This document shows positions 35,367-45,100 of a stretch of DNA of 64,000 nt, piece by piece. Source of the stretch: Lacibacter sp. H375 (GTDB taxonomy: Bacteria > Bacteroidota > Bacteroidia > Chitinophagales > Chitinophagaceae); NCBI RefSeq assembly GCF_037892425.1, contig NZ_JBBKTT010000001.1:1302001-1366000 (forward strand). Direction: 5' to 3'. A program made the position numbers and the translations under genes. Below the pieces are notes generated by a model, which did not search any database, had not been told where the DNA came from, and saw nothing but the letters and a program-made list of their open reading frames with translations. Numbering within the stretch: position 1 is the first letter of the stretch; each line of letters starts with the position of its first letter.

Positions 35367-38274
35367 CTTCATTGTTTTGGTCAAATTCCTCAGGATAATC
35401 GTACTCATTTTGGAATTGTTCATTCACAGCATATTCTATTTTCTCATCATGCACGAGTTCTGGAAAACTTAGTGCTATTCCAATAATTGGGAGACTGGCT
35501 ATTGTTTTTCGAACTCCCTTTTTTTCCGTTTCTAAATCTATGTGATATGGATCCGGATTCATTGGGTATATTATTAGCAAGCCTTCCCTACTTTTTCTTT
35601 GTTGTCGTATACGGGGACGAGAAGGTTGAGTGGGTTGTTTCGCTTTCGTTTTTTCTTCTTCTGACTTGCTTTGTAAATCAAATTCAAAATCTGTTATTGT
35701 AGCAGAAAGTGCTGAACTTATTTGTTCATCATCAAAGTCAACCATCTCATGACGTTGATCTGTTATGTTTGCCTTAGATACTTGATAGATCCCTTCTTTG
35801 TCCGACTGATTTGTACGGTCAGTAAGCCCCACAGATTCGGAAAGTCCTGGGAAGACATATTTTCTATCAGCAGCGGCGGTACTATTATTTACCAATAGAA
35901 TATTCCAGTTTGTAAGATTTTCTTTGGAAGCCTGTGCTTCAATATAATCACAAATTTTTCGAACATCCATTACTGTTGGATTGATTAAATAGTTTCGTAA
36001 AAAAGTTGTAATAACACGAAAGTTATTTAAGCCCCTCCAGAAAAAAAGCTGACTTCGGTTTTCTTTATTTAGAATAGGAGACGTTTTTCCTAGTGATTTA
36101 ATAAGATTTGAGGTGATGTCAATGTTGTTTTTTACTTTCTTTTCGGATATGTCGAACTCGTAAGTTTGTGCTAAACTGCCTGAATAGCTAAGCAACATTG
36201 TTGTATGATAGCGAAACTTGTTTGCAGCCGTAATTTTCAATACTCCGGGGTGTGTACGCACTTTCAGTCCATATTCTTTAGGTGTGCGCCTTAAGTGATA
36301 CATGTAGTCAAATTCTGCACGCATTTCCTCGCTTGCAATTGTTATGTGGCGATACCATCTAATGAGTTCTCCGGTAGTAAATACTCTGCATAAATCTGAA
36401 TATCCAGGTCGATAACCAAACCAGCGACCCATTTGCATTAGCGTATCATACATTTTGCTTGCTCTTAAATAATAGCTAATACTTAGACCTTCAAGAGTAA
36501 GCCCCCTGCTTAATTTATCACCACCTACTGCTATAATGTTTAAATAGGTGCCTGTTTGCTCCGCTACAAAGTAATCTAATGGCGATATGTTGTGATAGTG
36601 CAACCCAGCAATGTTTTTATCACCGTGAACTGCACGGACTTCAATTGGCATTATAGCTGCATGAAGGTTGGCCTCGATTTCACTCCAAGAGATTTGTGTT
36701 ATGGAAGGATCTTGATATGTGTTGCTTATTGCAAGAATTGTTTGCGAGGTTGGCTCGAATTCCGATATCCACAGTTCTCTTAGTTCAGATAGTAAAGAGC
36801 CAGTACGTTGGTCAACTTGTCTTTGATAGAATTTTAATTCTTCATCTACTAATACTGAAATGTGATCCTGCCAACGTATGAATCTAGAAACGTGGACAAG
36901 CATGCTATTGTGAGTATTAATTTGCCCTCTTGTACGACGGGCTGTAACAGCTAATAAAAAACATTTTATTGCACGCTTTAAACTATCTGGAAGAGCCTTG
37001 GGAAGTGGGCTATGTTTTTTATGTTTATCGGGAACAAAAACTGTATCTGCGTCATCAAAATCAATAACGTTTCTGATTAACGGTAATGGCCTGGGATCTA
37101 TTTCTTGATTGACAAGACCGTCTTCTAACCCAAATAATTGACAAGGCCCAATATAATTGGAGGGAGCTGGTATGTTGATAATAAAATCTTTCGGGAAAAG
37201 ATCATCCCCAACTGAAAATGCGAAGTCTTTAATAGAAACATCCAACCCCTTTGAGTTCTGAGCATCCTTTAATGGAATGAAAACATTTGCAAAAGGCGTT
37301 GCCGTGTATCCGACATATGCACTTTGTTCGAATAGACTAAGTAAAGCACGTATATAACCATTGATTGCTGAGACTCTTTCTTTACTGACATTAATTGAAG
37401 CATTGTCTGCTTCATCATCAATGATTAGTATTGGTAAATTTTGGATTAGAAGCTTACCGTCCGCATTTTTTGTACCCCATTTAGCAAGCCAGAGAATAAG
37501 ATTTTTTAGTATTGAAGAATTCTTTTTAACTACAGCTACTATCGGATCTGAGCCCCTTAAATTCGTGCTTCCTTGTATTTTAGTTTGATTGAAATCGCCA
37601 TTAATGTGCCCACTTGTTAAAGCATGAACCGGAAGTTCCTTGATATTACCAGTTATTGGATCAGTAGGATTGAATTTGCTTACGCCTAAAAAATAATGAG
37701 ATGAATATTGCAGGGATCTTTGTGTGTTATAACCTAAAAACCCTTCATCAATACGAATTTGAGTTTGACTTCGTAAGCTATCATGCATACCAGCAAGTAC
37801 AATAATCAATTTATAACCTGTATCAGCAGCTTTATTAATTAAACCAATATAATTTCCTGTTTTCCCACTCTGTACCTGACCAACAACCAAACCCCTTTTA
37901 TCCCAATTGCCTGAAACCGCCGGATTCCCAATTCGATCTAAAATGTCATCAGTAAGATTGTCAAGTTTATTTAAAGTATCACGAGCCATTTTGTGTTGCA
38001 TAAACGCCTCATACCTTTTCCAGAAGGATAAGTTTATTTGACCTCTTGCTGCCTTAATCCACGGGCTATAGCCTTCCTTCCCATCTAAAATTTTATATCC
38101 TTCGGAAAATATTCCAAAAACACTGATAAGGTGTTTTCGCAAGTTTTCTTTTTCGGCTTCATTAAGACTAAAAAGGGAGGAAACTTTGCTTATCACCTCT
38201 ACAACATCTTGGTCAGTAGGATACAATACACCCTCTAACAAAGTGACACAGATTTTCAGAGCTTGAACATTCAT
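35347..38274 (-). CDS. Z1-domain superfamily II ATPase/helicase-like protein
   Basis: 975 residues. Walker A GQVQSGKT at 132-139 and Walker B LIIDDEAD ending at residue 290 are complete, followed by the Z1 domain (about 395-630, with GGDKLSRGLTLEGLS as motif V/VI-like). The C-terminal part (about 840-975) is charged and probably a partner-binding tail. Z1 ATPases occur with MORC/MutL-like ATPases and DNA methylases and are thought to move along or remodel DNA. It overlaps the MORC-type gene by 4 bp (ATGA). Confidence 0.9.
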   Translation of the reverse strand: MNVQALKICVTLLEGVLYPTDQDVVEVISKVSSLFSLNEAEKENLRKHLISVFGIFSEGYKILDGKEGYSPWIKAARGQINLSFWKRYEAFMQHKMARDTLNKLDNLTDDILDRIGNPAVSGNWDKRGLVVGQVQSGKTGNYIGLINKAADTGYKLIIVLAGMHDSLRSQTQIRIDEGFLGYNTQRSLQYSSHYFLGVSKFNPTDPITGNIKELPVHALTSGHINGDFNQTKIQGSTNLRGSDPIVAVVKKNSSILKNLILWLAKWGTKNADGKLLIQNLPILIIDDEADNASINVSKERVSAINGYIRALLSLFEQSAYVGYTATPFANVFIPLKDAQNSKGLDVSIKDFAFSVGDDLFPKDFIINIPAPSNYIGPCQLFGLEDGLVNQEIDPRPLPLIRNVIDFDDADTVFVPDKHKKHSPLPKALPDSLKRAIKCFLLAVTARRTRGQINTHNSMLVHVSRFIRWQDHISVLVDEELKFYQRQVDQRTGSLLSELRELWISEFEPTSQTILAISNTYQDPSITQISWSEIEANLHAAIMPIEVRAVHGDKNIAGLHYHNISPLDYFVAEQTGTYLNIIAVGGDKLSRGLTLEGLSISYYLRASKMYDTLMQMGRWFGYRPGYSDLCRVFTTGELIRWYRHITIASEEMRAEFDYMYHLRRTPKEYGLKVRTHPGVLKITAANKFRYHTTMLLSYSGSLAQTYEFDISEKKVKNNIDITSNLIKSLGKTSPILNKENRSQLFFWRGLNNFRVITTFLRNYLINPTVMDVRKICDYIEAQASKENLTNWNILLVNNSTAAADRKYVFPGLSESVGLTDRTNQSDKEGIYQVSKANITDQRHEMVDFDDEQISSALSATITDFEFDLQSKSEEEKTKAKQPTQPSRPRIRQQRKSREGLLIIYPMNPDPYHIDLETEKKGVRKTIASLPIIGIALSFPELVHDEKIEYAVNEQFQNEYDYPEEFDQNNEDESTDS

Positions 38275-39758
38275 TTTTTGTCAATGTTTTTTATTTCCTC
38301 AGGGTAATGATTAAAAGGTTCAAGGAATTCAAGTTTAATTTTAGCTTGATGATCATTGAGCCCACTCTCCAGAAGAGTTTTATAAATCTCTTGCATAACC
38401 GTTAGCATTTCATCTCTTTTTCCTTCTTCAAATGGTAATGTTTGGTTGTAACTGTCTTCAGCTTCCTTGATGAATATTGATTTCACTGGTACAGTTTCTT
38501 CCAAAAGCCGTAATAATAATTTAATTGCTTTTGAAGGATTGCTATCTGCAATGCGTAAAGTTTCTGATATTATTAGATGTTCACGGTTAATTCGGAAGGT
38601 CCATTTTTTTGTACCCGAGTTAGTAAATTCTTTCCAGAGTGGCGTTAATGATAAATTGCCTTTCCCAAGAACAGGTTTGCTTTTTGTTCGATATACATTT
38701 ACTGCCACAGACCGGACATCGGTTGCATTACTTTTAATACTGTCTTTTAAATGTGAGGGAAGACGAGCGATAGCCTTGCGAATATCAATCTGCCATTCTG
38801 TATCGACGTTATTGCTGATATCGATGGAAATTCTAGCAAGTTTATAATGTTCTTCCTTTGCCCACAGACCCAGCCAGCTACCTGATACCAACATCCGATT
38901 TTTACGGTAGATATAAAATCCCTGATGATCATTCCAGCCTCTTATACCTGAAGCGGATTGAAATTCTTCAGTTGTAAATGCAGACTTGTGTTTTAGTACA
39001 TAACCTTTAACTTGAACCTGATTGTTACAATACGATGTTGAGGGAAAATTTTGAACTCTTAATTGTTCCGAAAGAAAGGGATTCCATGGTTTAATTTCTC
39101 GATCCTGAAACCAAATTGTTAATTCTTTAGACTCAATGAACCGATGGAATATCATGGAAAGGTGAGCTTTTATCCTTTCTGCAACTATTGTAAATTTTTT
39201 TAAAGATGGTTCATCGTTTTTGTAATCTTTGGTGATCCGATCAATAAACTTCCACTCTACAATTGTTCCTTTCTCTTGTTGATTTAACTTTTCAATTAGA
39301 TTGATACTTGGCTCAATTTTAATTAGGTGCCATAGACCAGATTGACTTACATAATCTAAATCCCACGTCCAATACGATATTTTTTTTTTTGACGACTTAG
39401 TTATTACAGTTAGATGTCTGCATTGAGAAAAAGAAGCGGTCTTTAATCCTAATCCAAATCTACCTAAATCATTTTCTTCTCTTTCTGACAATGGATTTTT
39501 CGTTCCTGGACGCATAGCTTCAATGAGTTCATCATCATTCATACCAACGCCATTGTCAAGAATATAAAGGGAAGTATCTTTTCCTTTCCAGTTATAGTTA
39601 ATATGGACTTCACTTGCTCCAGCAGAAATAGAATTGTCGATTAGGTCGGCGATAGCTGTTTCAATGTCGTATCCAATTGCTCTGAACGTTTCAATTAGTG
39701 AAGCAGCATTAGGAGTTGCATCAGCGGTTTCTATATTATTAAAGCGGCTTTCAATCAT
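38271..39758 (-). CDS. MORC/MutL-like GHKL ATPase
   Basis: 495 residues with an N-terminal GHKL (gyrase-Hsp90-histidine kinase-MutL) ATPase domain: motif I IADLIDNSISAGA (36-48), motif II DNGVGM (68-73) and motif III LGRFGLGLKTAS. The usual Glu of motif I is Asp38 and the second Asp is Ser45, small departures that should be noted. An S5-like transducer region follows (about 230-350). In this gene context it is the ATP-gated clamp of a predicted restriction system. It lies 3 bp after the methylase gene. Confidence 0.88.
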   Translation of the reverse strand: MIESRFNNIETADATPNAASLIETFRAIGYDIETAIADLIDNSISAGASEVHINYNWKGKDTSLYILDNGVGMNDDELIEAMRPGTKNPLSEREENDLGRFGLGLKTASFSQCRHLTVITKSSKKKISYWTWDLDYVSQSGLWHLIKIEPSINLIEKLNQQEKGTIVEWKFIDRITKDYKNDEPSLKKFTIVAERIKAHLSMIFHRFIESKELTIWFQDREIKPWNPFLSEQLRVQNFPSTSYCNNQVQVKGYVLKHKSAFTTEEFQSASGIRGWNDHQGFYIYRKNRMLVSGSWLGLWAKEEHYKLARISIDISNNVDTEWQIDIRKAIARLPSHLKDSIKSNATDVRSVAVNVYRTKSKPVLGKGNLSLTPLWKEFTNSGTKKWTFRINREHLIISETLRIADSNPSKAIKLLLRLLEETVPVKSIFIKEAEDSYNQTLPFEEGKRDEMLTVMQEIYKTLLESGLNDHQAKIKLEFLEPFNHYPEEIKNIDKK

Positions 39759-39761
39759 TGA

Positions 39762-41015
39762 TTATAAAAGCATTTTAAGTTGAATAGCTATTGTAAAAGC
39801 CATTAGTGGAGGCACGGCATTCCCGGTTTGCTTAAATGCCGCCGTTCTGTTTTTTCCTTCTTTCACTCCTTCAAAATAAAAGTCATCAGGAAATGACTGC
39901 AGACGTGCAGCTTCTCTTACGGTTAGAGATCGATTTTGTTTTATATCGGGGTGTATATAGTAATGACCATCCTTAGCAATATGCGCAACGACAGTTTGAG
40001 CATGAGGGGCATTTGCATCCACTACTTTAAACCGATCAAAAAAAGAATGTTGATTATTATGTGATTTTAAACGTCCAGGCAATGAGGTATAACTTAGGCG
40101 TTCACCCTTCTGTAGCAACTGAACTGCGATGCGGTATATTTCCTTGTCTTGCTCTGTATGTGGCCTCGCCACATGCTGGGTTAAAATATTAATACCGTTT
40201 CGGATACCATTCTCATTTAAATAATCTGTAGAGTCGTTTTTGTAAGAGGCATATTTATCAATCCCCTTACCTGCCTGTAGTACAGGTAAATCAGACAATA
40301 ATTCGTTTACAGTATGTTTTGTTTTGTAGCGCATTGCTTCCAGATCAGGAAGAGTAATATTCAATTCCTTTTTCCAGCCGATTATGATTACCCGCTTTCG
40401 ATTTTGCAATACTCCAAAGTTGTTTGCTTCCACAGAAAATAACTTCATGTTGTAACCCTTTTTATCAAAAAGCTTTTCCATGTTTTTCAAATAAATTCCA
40501 GAGCCCGCAGATTTTAATCCCATTACGTTTTCAAACACAAACATTTTAGGATTGTATTTCTCGAGGTATTTACCATACTGAACGTATAAATAGTTCCGAT
40601 GATCACCTTTCATCCCGTCTTCACTTCTTGCTCTACCTACTAATGAATAAGCCTGACAAGGAGGTCCGCCAATGATGAGGTCAACCTTTCGTTTTCCTAA
40701 TTGCCGTTCAATTGCTTTATGAATGCGAGGGTTATTATCTCCGCCGATGGGCAGGTTAATTACGCTACTTAATATTTCATCAGGGATATTTTGATACAAT
40801 TCTGCCCGTGTTATTTCTCCCTTTAAATAAGCGGTATAAGTTTCGTATTTATTTATTGCTTTTAGGTAATGATATGCCGCCCTTGTTTTTAATGTATAAC
40901 AAGCAGCTTCATCCATTTCAACATGTGCAATGGGTTCAAACCCTGCACGTATAAACCCTTCTGATAAACCTCCTGCGCCAGCAAAGAGGTCGATAAACGT
41001 CAACTTCTTTGCCAT
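39762..41015 (-). CDS. C5-cytosine DNA methyltransferase
   Basis: 417 residues with the full set of cytosine-5 methylase motifs: I (FIDLFAGAGGLSEGF), IV with catalytic Cys120 (GGPPCQAYS), VI (FENVMGL), VIII (QNRKRVIIIGW), IX (TVREAARLQSFPDDF) and X (TGNAVPPLMA). The variable target-recognition region lies at about 260-350; its DNA site cannot be predicted. It provides the protective modification of the locus. Its ATG overlaps the stop of the XRE controller (TAATG). Confidence 0.95.
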   Translation of the reverse strand: MAKKLTFIDLFAGAGGLSEGFIRAGFEPIAHVEMDEAACYTLKTRAAYHYLKAINKYETYTAYLKGEITRAELYQNIPDEILSSVINLPIGGDNNPRIHKAIERQLGKRKVDLIIGGPPCQAYSLVGRARSEDGMKGDHRNYLYVQYGKYLEKYNPKMFVFENVMGLKSAGSGIYLKNMEKLFDKKGYNMKLFSVEANNFGVLQNRKRVIIIGWKKELNITLPDLEAMRYKTKHTVNELLSDLPVLQAGKGIDKYASYKNDSTDYLNENGIRNGINILTQHVARPHTEQDKEIYRIAVQLLQKGERLSYTSLPGRLKSHNNQHSFFDRFKVVDANAPHAQTVVAHIAKDGHYYIHPDIKQNRSLTVREAARLQSFPDDFYFEGVKEGKNRTAAFKQTGNAVPPLMAFTIAIQLKMLL

Positions 41016-41233
41016 TATTTAAATTCTTTGGTATTAAAAAACTCCTTTGGAGTTGTTCCTAATGCATTAATGATTTTCTCTAATGTAGACAGTGATATGT
41101 TTTTTCGCCCGTTTTCAATGTGCGTGAGATATGTTCTCTCCATATCAGCTTCATACGAAAATTTTTCCTGCGACAATTCTTTCGCTTTCCTGAGCTGGGT
41201 AATCCGTTTGCCAACTTTGATTTTTAAATCCAT
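41015..41233 (-). CDS. XRE-family controller protein of the methylase operon
   Basis: 72 residues from the start MDLKIKVGKRITQLRKAK; a start 12 codons upstream (41269) is also open. A single HTH covers nearly all of it (ELSQEKFSYEADMERTYLTHIENGRKN). Such C proteins delay or balance expression of restriction genes. A perfect 11 bp inverted repeat lies about 45-80 bp upstream of the longer start and is its probable operator. It directly precedes the methylase gene with overlapping stop and start. Confidence 0.85.
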   Translation of the reverse strand: MDLKIKVGKRITQLRKAKELSQEKFSYEADMERTYLTHIENGRKNISLSTLEKIINALGTTPKEFFNTKEFK

Positions 41234-41311
41234 AATGGTTTCTGGTAATTGGTCTGGTGTTCGCCGCATACATTGGTTAGAGCATAATTTGCCCTATAGC
41301 GAATTTATCTT

Positions 41312-41346
41312 TGTGTCCTATAAAACACCGCATACTATAGGACACA
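41312..41346. promoter_or_regulatory. Inverted-repeat operator for the XRE controller
   Basis: TGTGTCCTATA (41312-41322) and TATAGGACACA (41336-41346) are a perfect 11 bp inverted repeat with a 13 bp spacer, upstream of the XRE gene and downstream of vsr. Extra half sites CCTATAG lie at 41293-41299 and 41424-41430. The arrangement is like C-protein operators of restriction-modification systems. Confidence 0.7.
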
Positions 41347-41447
41347 TCGTTAATAATGTATAAGCTTTGCTTTCATGAACAATGGTAAGCCATGTGACCT
41401 TAAGAATATTTGCTTTTAAGTCACCTATAGTTTTTGTTGGTAGCTAT

Positions 41448-41861
41448 TCAAGAGAGTGTTGTTACAAGGGAGGCTAGTGTTGCTTCGAGCTTTACTGGTT
41501 TTAGATCACATTCCCATAGGATAATAATTTTCCATCCATCTCTCTTCAGCAACTTCAATGCGTTTACATCATTCGCAATATTCTTATTGATCTTTTCCTT
41601 CCACCACTCAGTTCTTGTTTGCGGAATTTTAAAATACCTGCAGTTAGTATGACCGTGCCAGAAACATCCATGAATAAAGATGACAGTTTTGTATTTGGGT
41701 AAAACAAGATCGGGCTTACCGGGAAGTGTTTTGTCGTGGAGTTTGTAACGGAAGCCTTGTGCATGCAGATACTTGCGCACGAGCATTTCAGGCTTTGTGT
41801 CTTTGCCTTTGATGCGGCTCATGTTGAAGGAGCGTTGGGCGGAGGTGTGGACGTCGGCCAT
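41448..41861 (-). CDS. vsr: Very short patch repair endonuclease
   Basis: 137 residues from the start MADVHTSAQRSFNMS. Vsr nicks 5' of a T mismatched to G, the product of 5-methylcytosine deamination, and so repairs damage caused by the adjoining methylase. The catalytic residues fall at the Escherichia coli positions: Glu25, Asp51 (GKPDLVLP), His64 and His69 (FIHGCFWHGH). Upstream in-frame extension to 41921 looks non-coding. It lies 178 bp ahead of the XRE controller on the same strand. Confidence 0.93.
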   Translation of the reverse strand: MADVHTSAQRSFNMSRIKGKDTKPEMLVRKYLHAQGFRYKLHDKTLPGKPDLVLPKYKTVIFIHGCFWHGHTNCRYFKIPQTRTEWWKEKINKNIANDVNALKLLKRDGWKIIILWECDLKPVKLEATLASLVTTLS

Positions 41862-41952
41862 GGGTATAAAGTTAGGCCACAGATGGACGCAGAAGAACAC
41901 AGACAGTGCCACGAAGTACACGTATGTGCATGAAAAAGGCCATAGATTAAAT

Positions 41953-41980
41953 CCCGGGGTCTCCTGCGGAAGACCCCGGG
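41953..41980. repeat. GC-rich palindrome at the edge of the defence island
   Basis: CCCGGGGTC (41953-41961) and GACCCCGGG (41972-41980) form a perfect 9 bp stem; the loop holds a further TCC/GGA pairing. No T run, so not a terminator. A short word-like repeat (ACAGATGGACGCAGAAGAAC, 41879-41898) lies just before it. The stretch 41981-42153 shows nothing else. Confidence 0.65.
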
Positions 41981-42153
41981 CGGACGAACCTGTTGAATCT
42001 ACCTAAGCAATGTTGTACTACAGGTATTCCTTATTTTTTTGGGACATTATGACCTTCTGTTTCGTTATCTTTTTGGTGACCTTCCATGATTGTCGTTTTA
42101 AGTGGAGCATTTTTCCATTAAGATAAAGTTGGGGTTTTTGAGAGCTAAGCTAT

Positions 42154-45100
42154 TTACCGGATGAGGTAAAGAGTTCCGCTGCGTTGCTGTGGTTTTTCTC
42201 CTTCCATTTGCCAGCTGCATTTCCAGCTAAACACACCTGAAGGTTGTGGTTGATTACGGTGTACACCATTCCAGCCCTGCGTTAGGGTTGTGGTGCTGAA
42301 AATGCGTTCGCCAAAGCGGTTGTAAATGCTGAATTCATATGTGGCAACCCTGCCGAAAAGAAAAGGCTTGATTAGATCGTTGAGCCCGTTGCCATCGGGC
42401 GTAAATGCATTGGGCATGTAAAAGCCGGTAAGGCAATCTTTAAGTGCTATTGTTATGGTATCAGTGCCACTGCATCCAAAATTGTCCTGCACTTTAAGCC
42501 AGTAAGTGCCGGGTTGGCTGATGGTGACCTGTTTCGTGAAAGCCCCGGTATTCCAGAGGTAGGAGCTATAGCTGCCGGGTGTGGTGAGGTTGAGTGTTCC
42601 GTATGAGCAAACAGCAGTATCATTACCAAGGTATGGGATGGGCAGTGGGCGAACAAGCGAAAGTTTGCTGTTACCCATGCCCTTGCAGCCGTTCAGATCG
42701 GTTACAACAACACTGTAGGTTCCGGGGTTTGAAATACTGATGCTGCGGGTGGTGGCCCCGGTATTCCATAAATAGGCATTAAAGCTACCTGCATCGAGCA
42801 GCTTGGTTTCACCGGCACAGAGTGCTGTATCGGTGCTGAGGAGAACAACAGGGTTAGTAAAGACCTGCAACACTTTTATTGTATCGGTGGAGGCACAGCC
42901 ATTTGCTGAAACAGCTTTTACAGTATAGGTTCCGGGTGTTTTTAAAACCGTTTTTTGTGTTGTTGCGCCATTGCTCCACAAGTAGCTTGCAAATGCGTTG
43001 CCAGCATCGGCCACAGCGCTATCGCCATTACAAAACGATAAGTCGGAGCCTAATTGAAGGGGCGGCGAGGTATTCACTTTTACCCGTATTGTATCGAAGC
43101 CAAAGCAGCCGGGTGTTTTTTCTGCCTTTACAAAGTAGCTGGTATCTGCGGCTGGGTTCACGATAATGCGGGCTGTATTGGTCGGGCTGCTGTTGTAAGA
43201 CGGTCCCCAGCTGTAATTGATAAAACCAGCGGGAGCTGTTAAGTGAAGGGTATCGTTGTTACACTTGGTACGATCGGGGCCAAGTGAAAGTGGTACGGCA
43301 GGTGCGGAGCTAATGCGAACAGTATCGGTGAGCAGATTATCGCATGAGTCTTTTACCTGTACCCAATAGGTTCCGGGTTGGGTAGCAGTTAAGGCCGTGT
43401 TGGTGGTGCCGTTATTCCACAGGTAGCTTAAAAACCCGTTGCCTGCATTCAGTTGAATGCTGTTGCCTGTACAGAGGCTGGTATCTGCGCCGAGGTTGAG
43501 TACCAGGTTTCCTTTAGGCCGTACAACAACTGTGAGGGAATCTTTCACGGGGTTACAGGAGAATTCGAGCAACGCACTGATCGTTATTTTTTGAAAGGAA
43601 GTGAATTTCACTTTCAGCGAGGTATCGGTTTGTTGTATTACCTGGCAACCATTTGGTGGGAGTATCCATTTGAGCGGCATTGTACAGGCATTGTTCCGTT
43701 TTGCTTTGAACTCAACCGTTTCGTTCAGGCGACAAACTTCTGAAGGTCCATAAAGTTTAATGTATGAACAGGAGTCGATGAAATCGGTGGGGCAGTTAAA
43801 GTAGGTTTGCGGGTAGGCATCATTTACATTGAGCTGTTGCGTGCTGAAGGTGCTTACTGCGTTTCCCTCGGTGGTCCAGACAAAGGGTGTATTGGTTGCT
43901 GTTACACTATGAATGGTTACGGGAGTTTGATTAATGCGGCAATTTGGATCGGATGGGGTTACAGCGGCCGAATCCATTTTTACAAAGTTGAACTTGTTGG
44001 AAATATCTTTGAAATAGTTGGTGCCTGCTCCTGATTCTTTACCTAAGCCAACAAGTGCCTCTTTTCCACCCGTTGCTGCGAAAGCCAGTGGTGAGCCTGC
44101 GAAGCGGCTGTATTCTTTTACCCAGCTGACATTGAACGAGGCATCAAATTTCACAAATACGCTATGCGCAAAGGAATAGGGTTGGAGGTTAAGGATTTCC
44201 ACACCGTGATTGGCAAGGTACCAGTTTCCGCTTGCAAGAGGAAAGAGCAATGTGTTTGCCGTAACCAGCGGAATTGAAGTTGTAGCAACTGTTTTCGCCC
44301 ACCGGGGGTTGCCGGCAGTATCGGTGTGAATCAACGTATTGTTGGCGTTTTTAATGCCCGTATTGGCGAAGCAGTTTACTATGAGACCATCGTTATACCA
44401 TTGCAGATCTCTTGGGTTGATATATTGATTGTTGACCAACAGGGTTTTAGTCCAACGTGTTTCGCCTGTAGTATAATTCAGTTTCAGGAGGTTGCCGTAA
44501 GGGTCAATGGTACCTGTTGCACCGCCATTTTGAAATAAGGAAACATCACAAAAGAGGTAAACATCGTTGTCTTTGTGCAGCAGGCGGGTGGCCACATAAC
44601 CGGTGAGCGAACCGCCGGGTTTTTCGAAGAAGCGACTCCATTGAACGCTTCCGTTTGCGTCGCTTTTTATGACTACAATTCCTTTGTTCCATACTTGTCC
44701 GCCGACCAGGATGTGGCCGTCGTCGGTTTCCAGAATGGAGGTGAGGGTCATTGCCTGTCCATCTACTCTCAGGGTTCGGCTCCATCGTACATCACCTGTA
44801 CTGCTGAGGTTGAGCAGGAAGAGTATGTTGTCGGTAAGGCCGGTTATTATAAAACCGCCGTCTTTCAAGGCCAGAGTTTTTTCTACCCTTGTATAATTCT
44901 GATTGCGGAGTGTACGGGACCATTCAGCACAACCAGCATCGGCAACTTTGATCACTAAGCCGCTTTCAAAAAAAGAAAAATTACCAAATGGCACATCCCC
45001 AACATATCCGCCAACGAGGTAACCGCCGGCTTTTCCATTGGTAATACTTGTGGCAGTATTGTTTAAACCTGGAAGACCATGGTAGGCCTGAATTTTATCC

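Noticed and set aside
27440-42000. Integrase or att sites for the defence island
   Set aside because: No recombinase gene found and no matching direct repeat at the two edges could be identified by eye.
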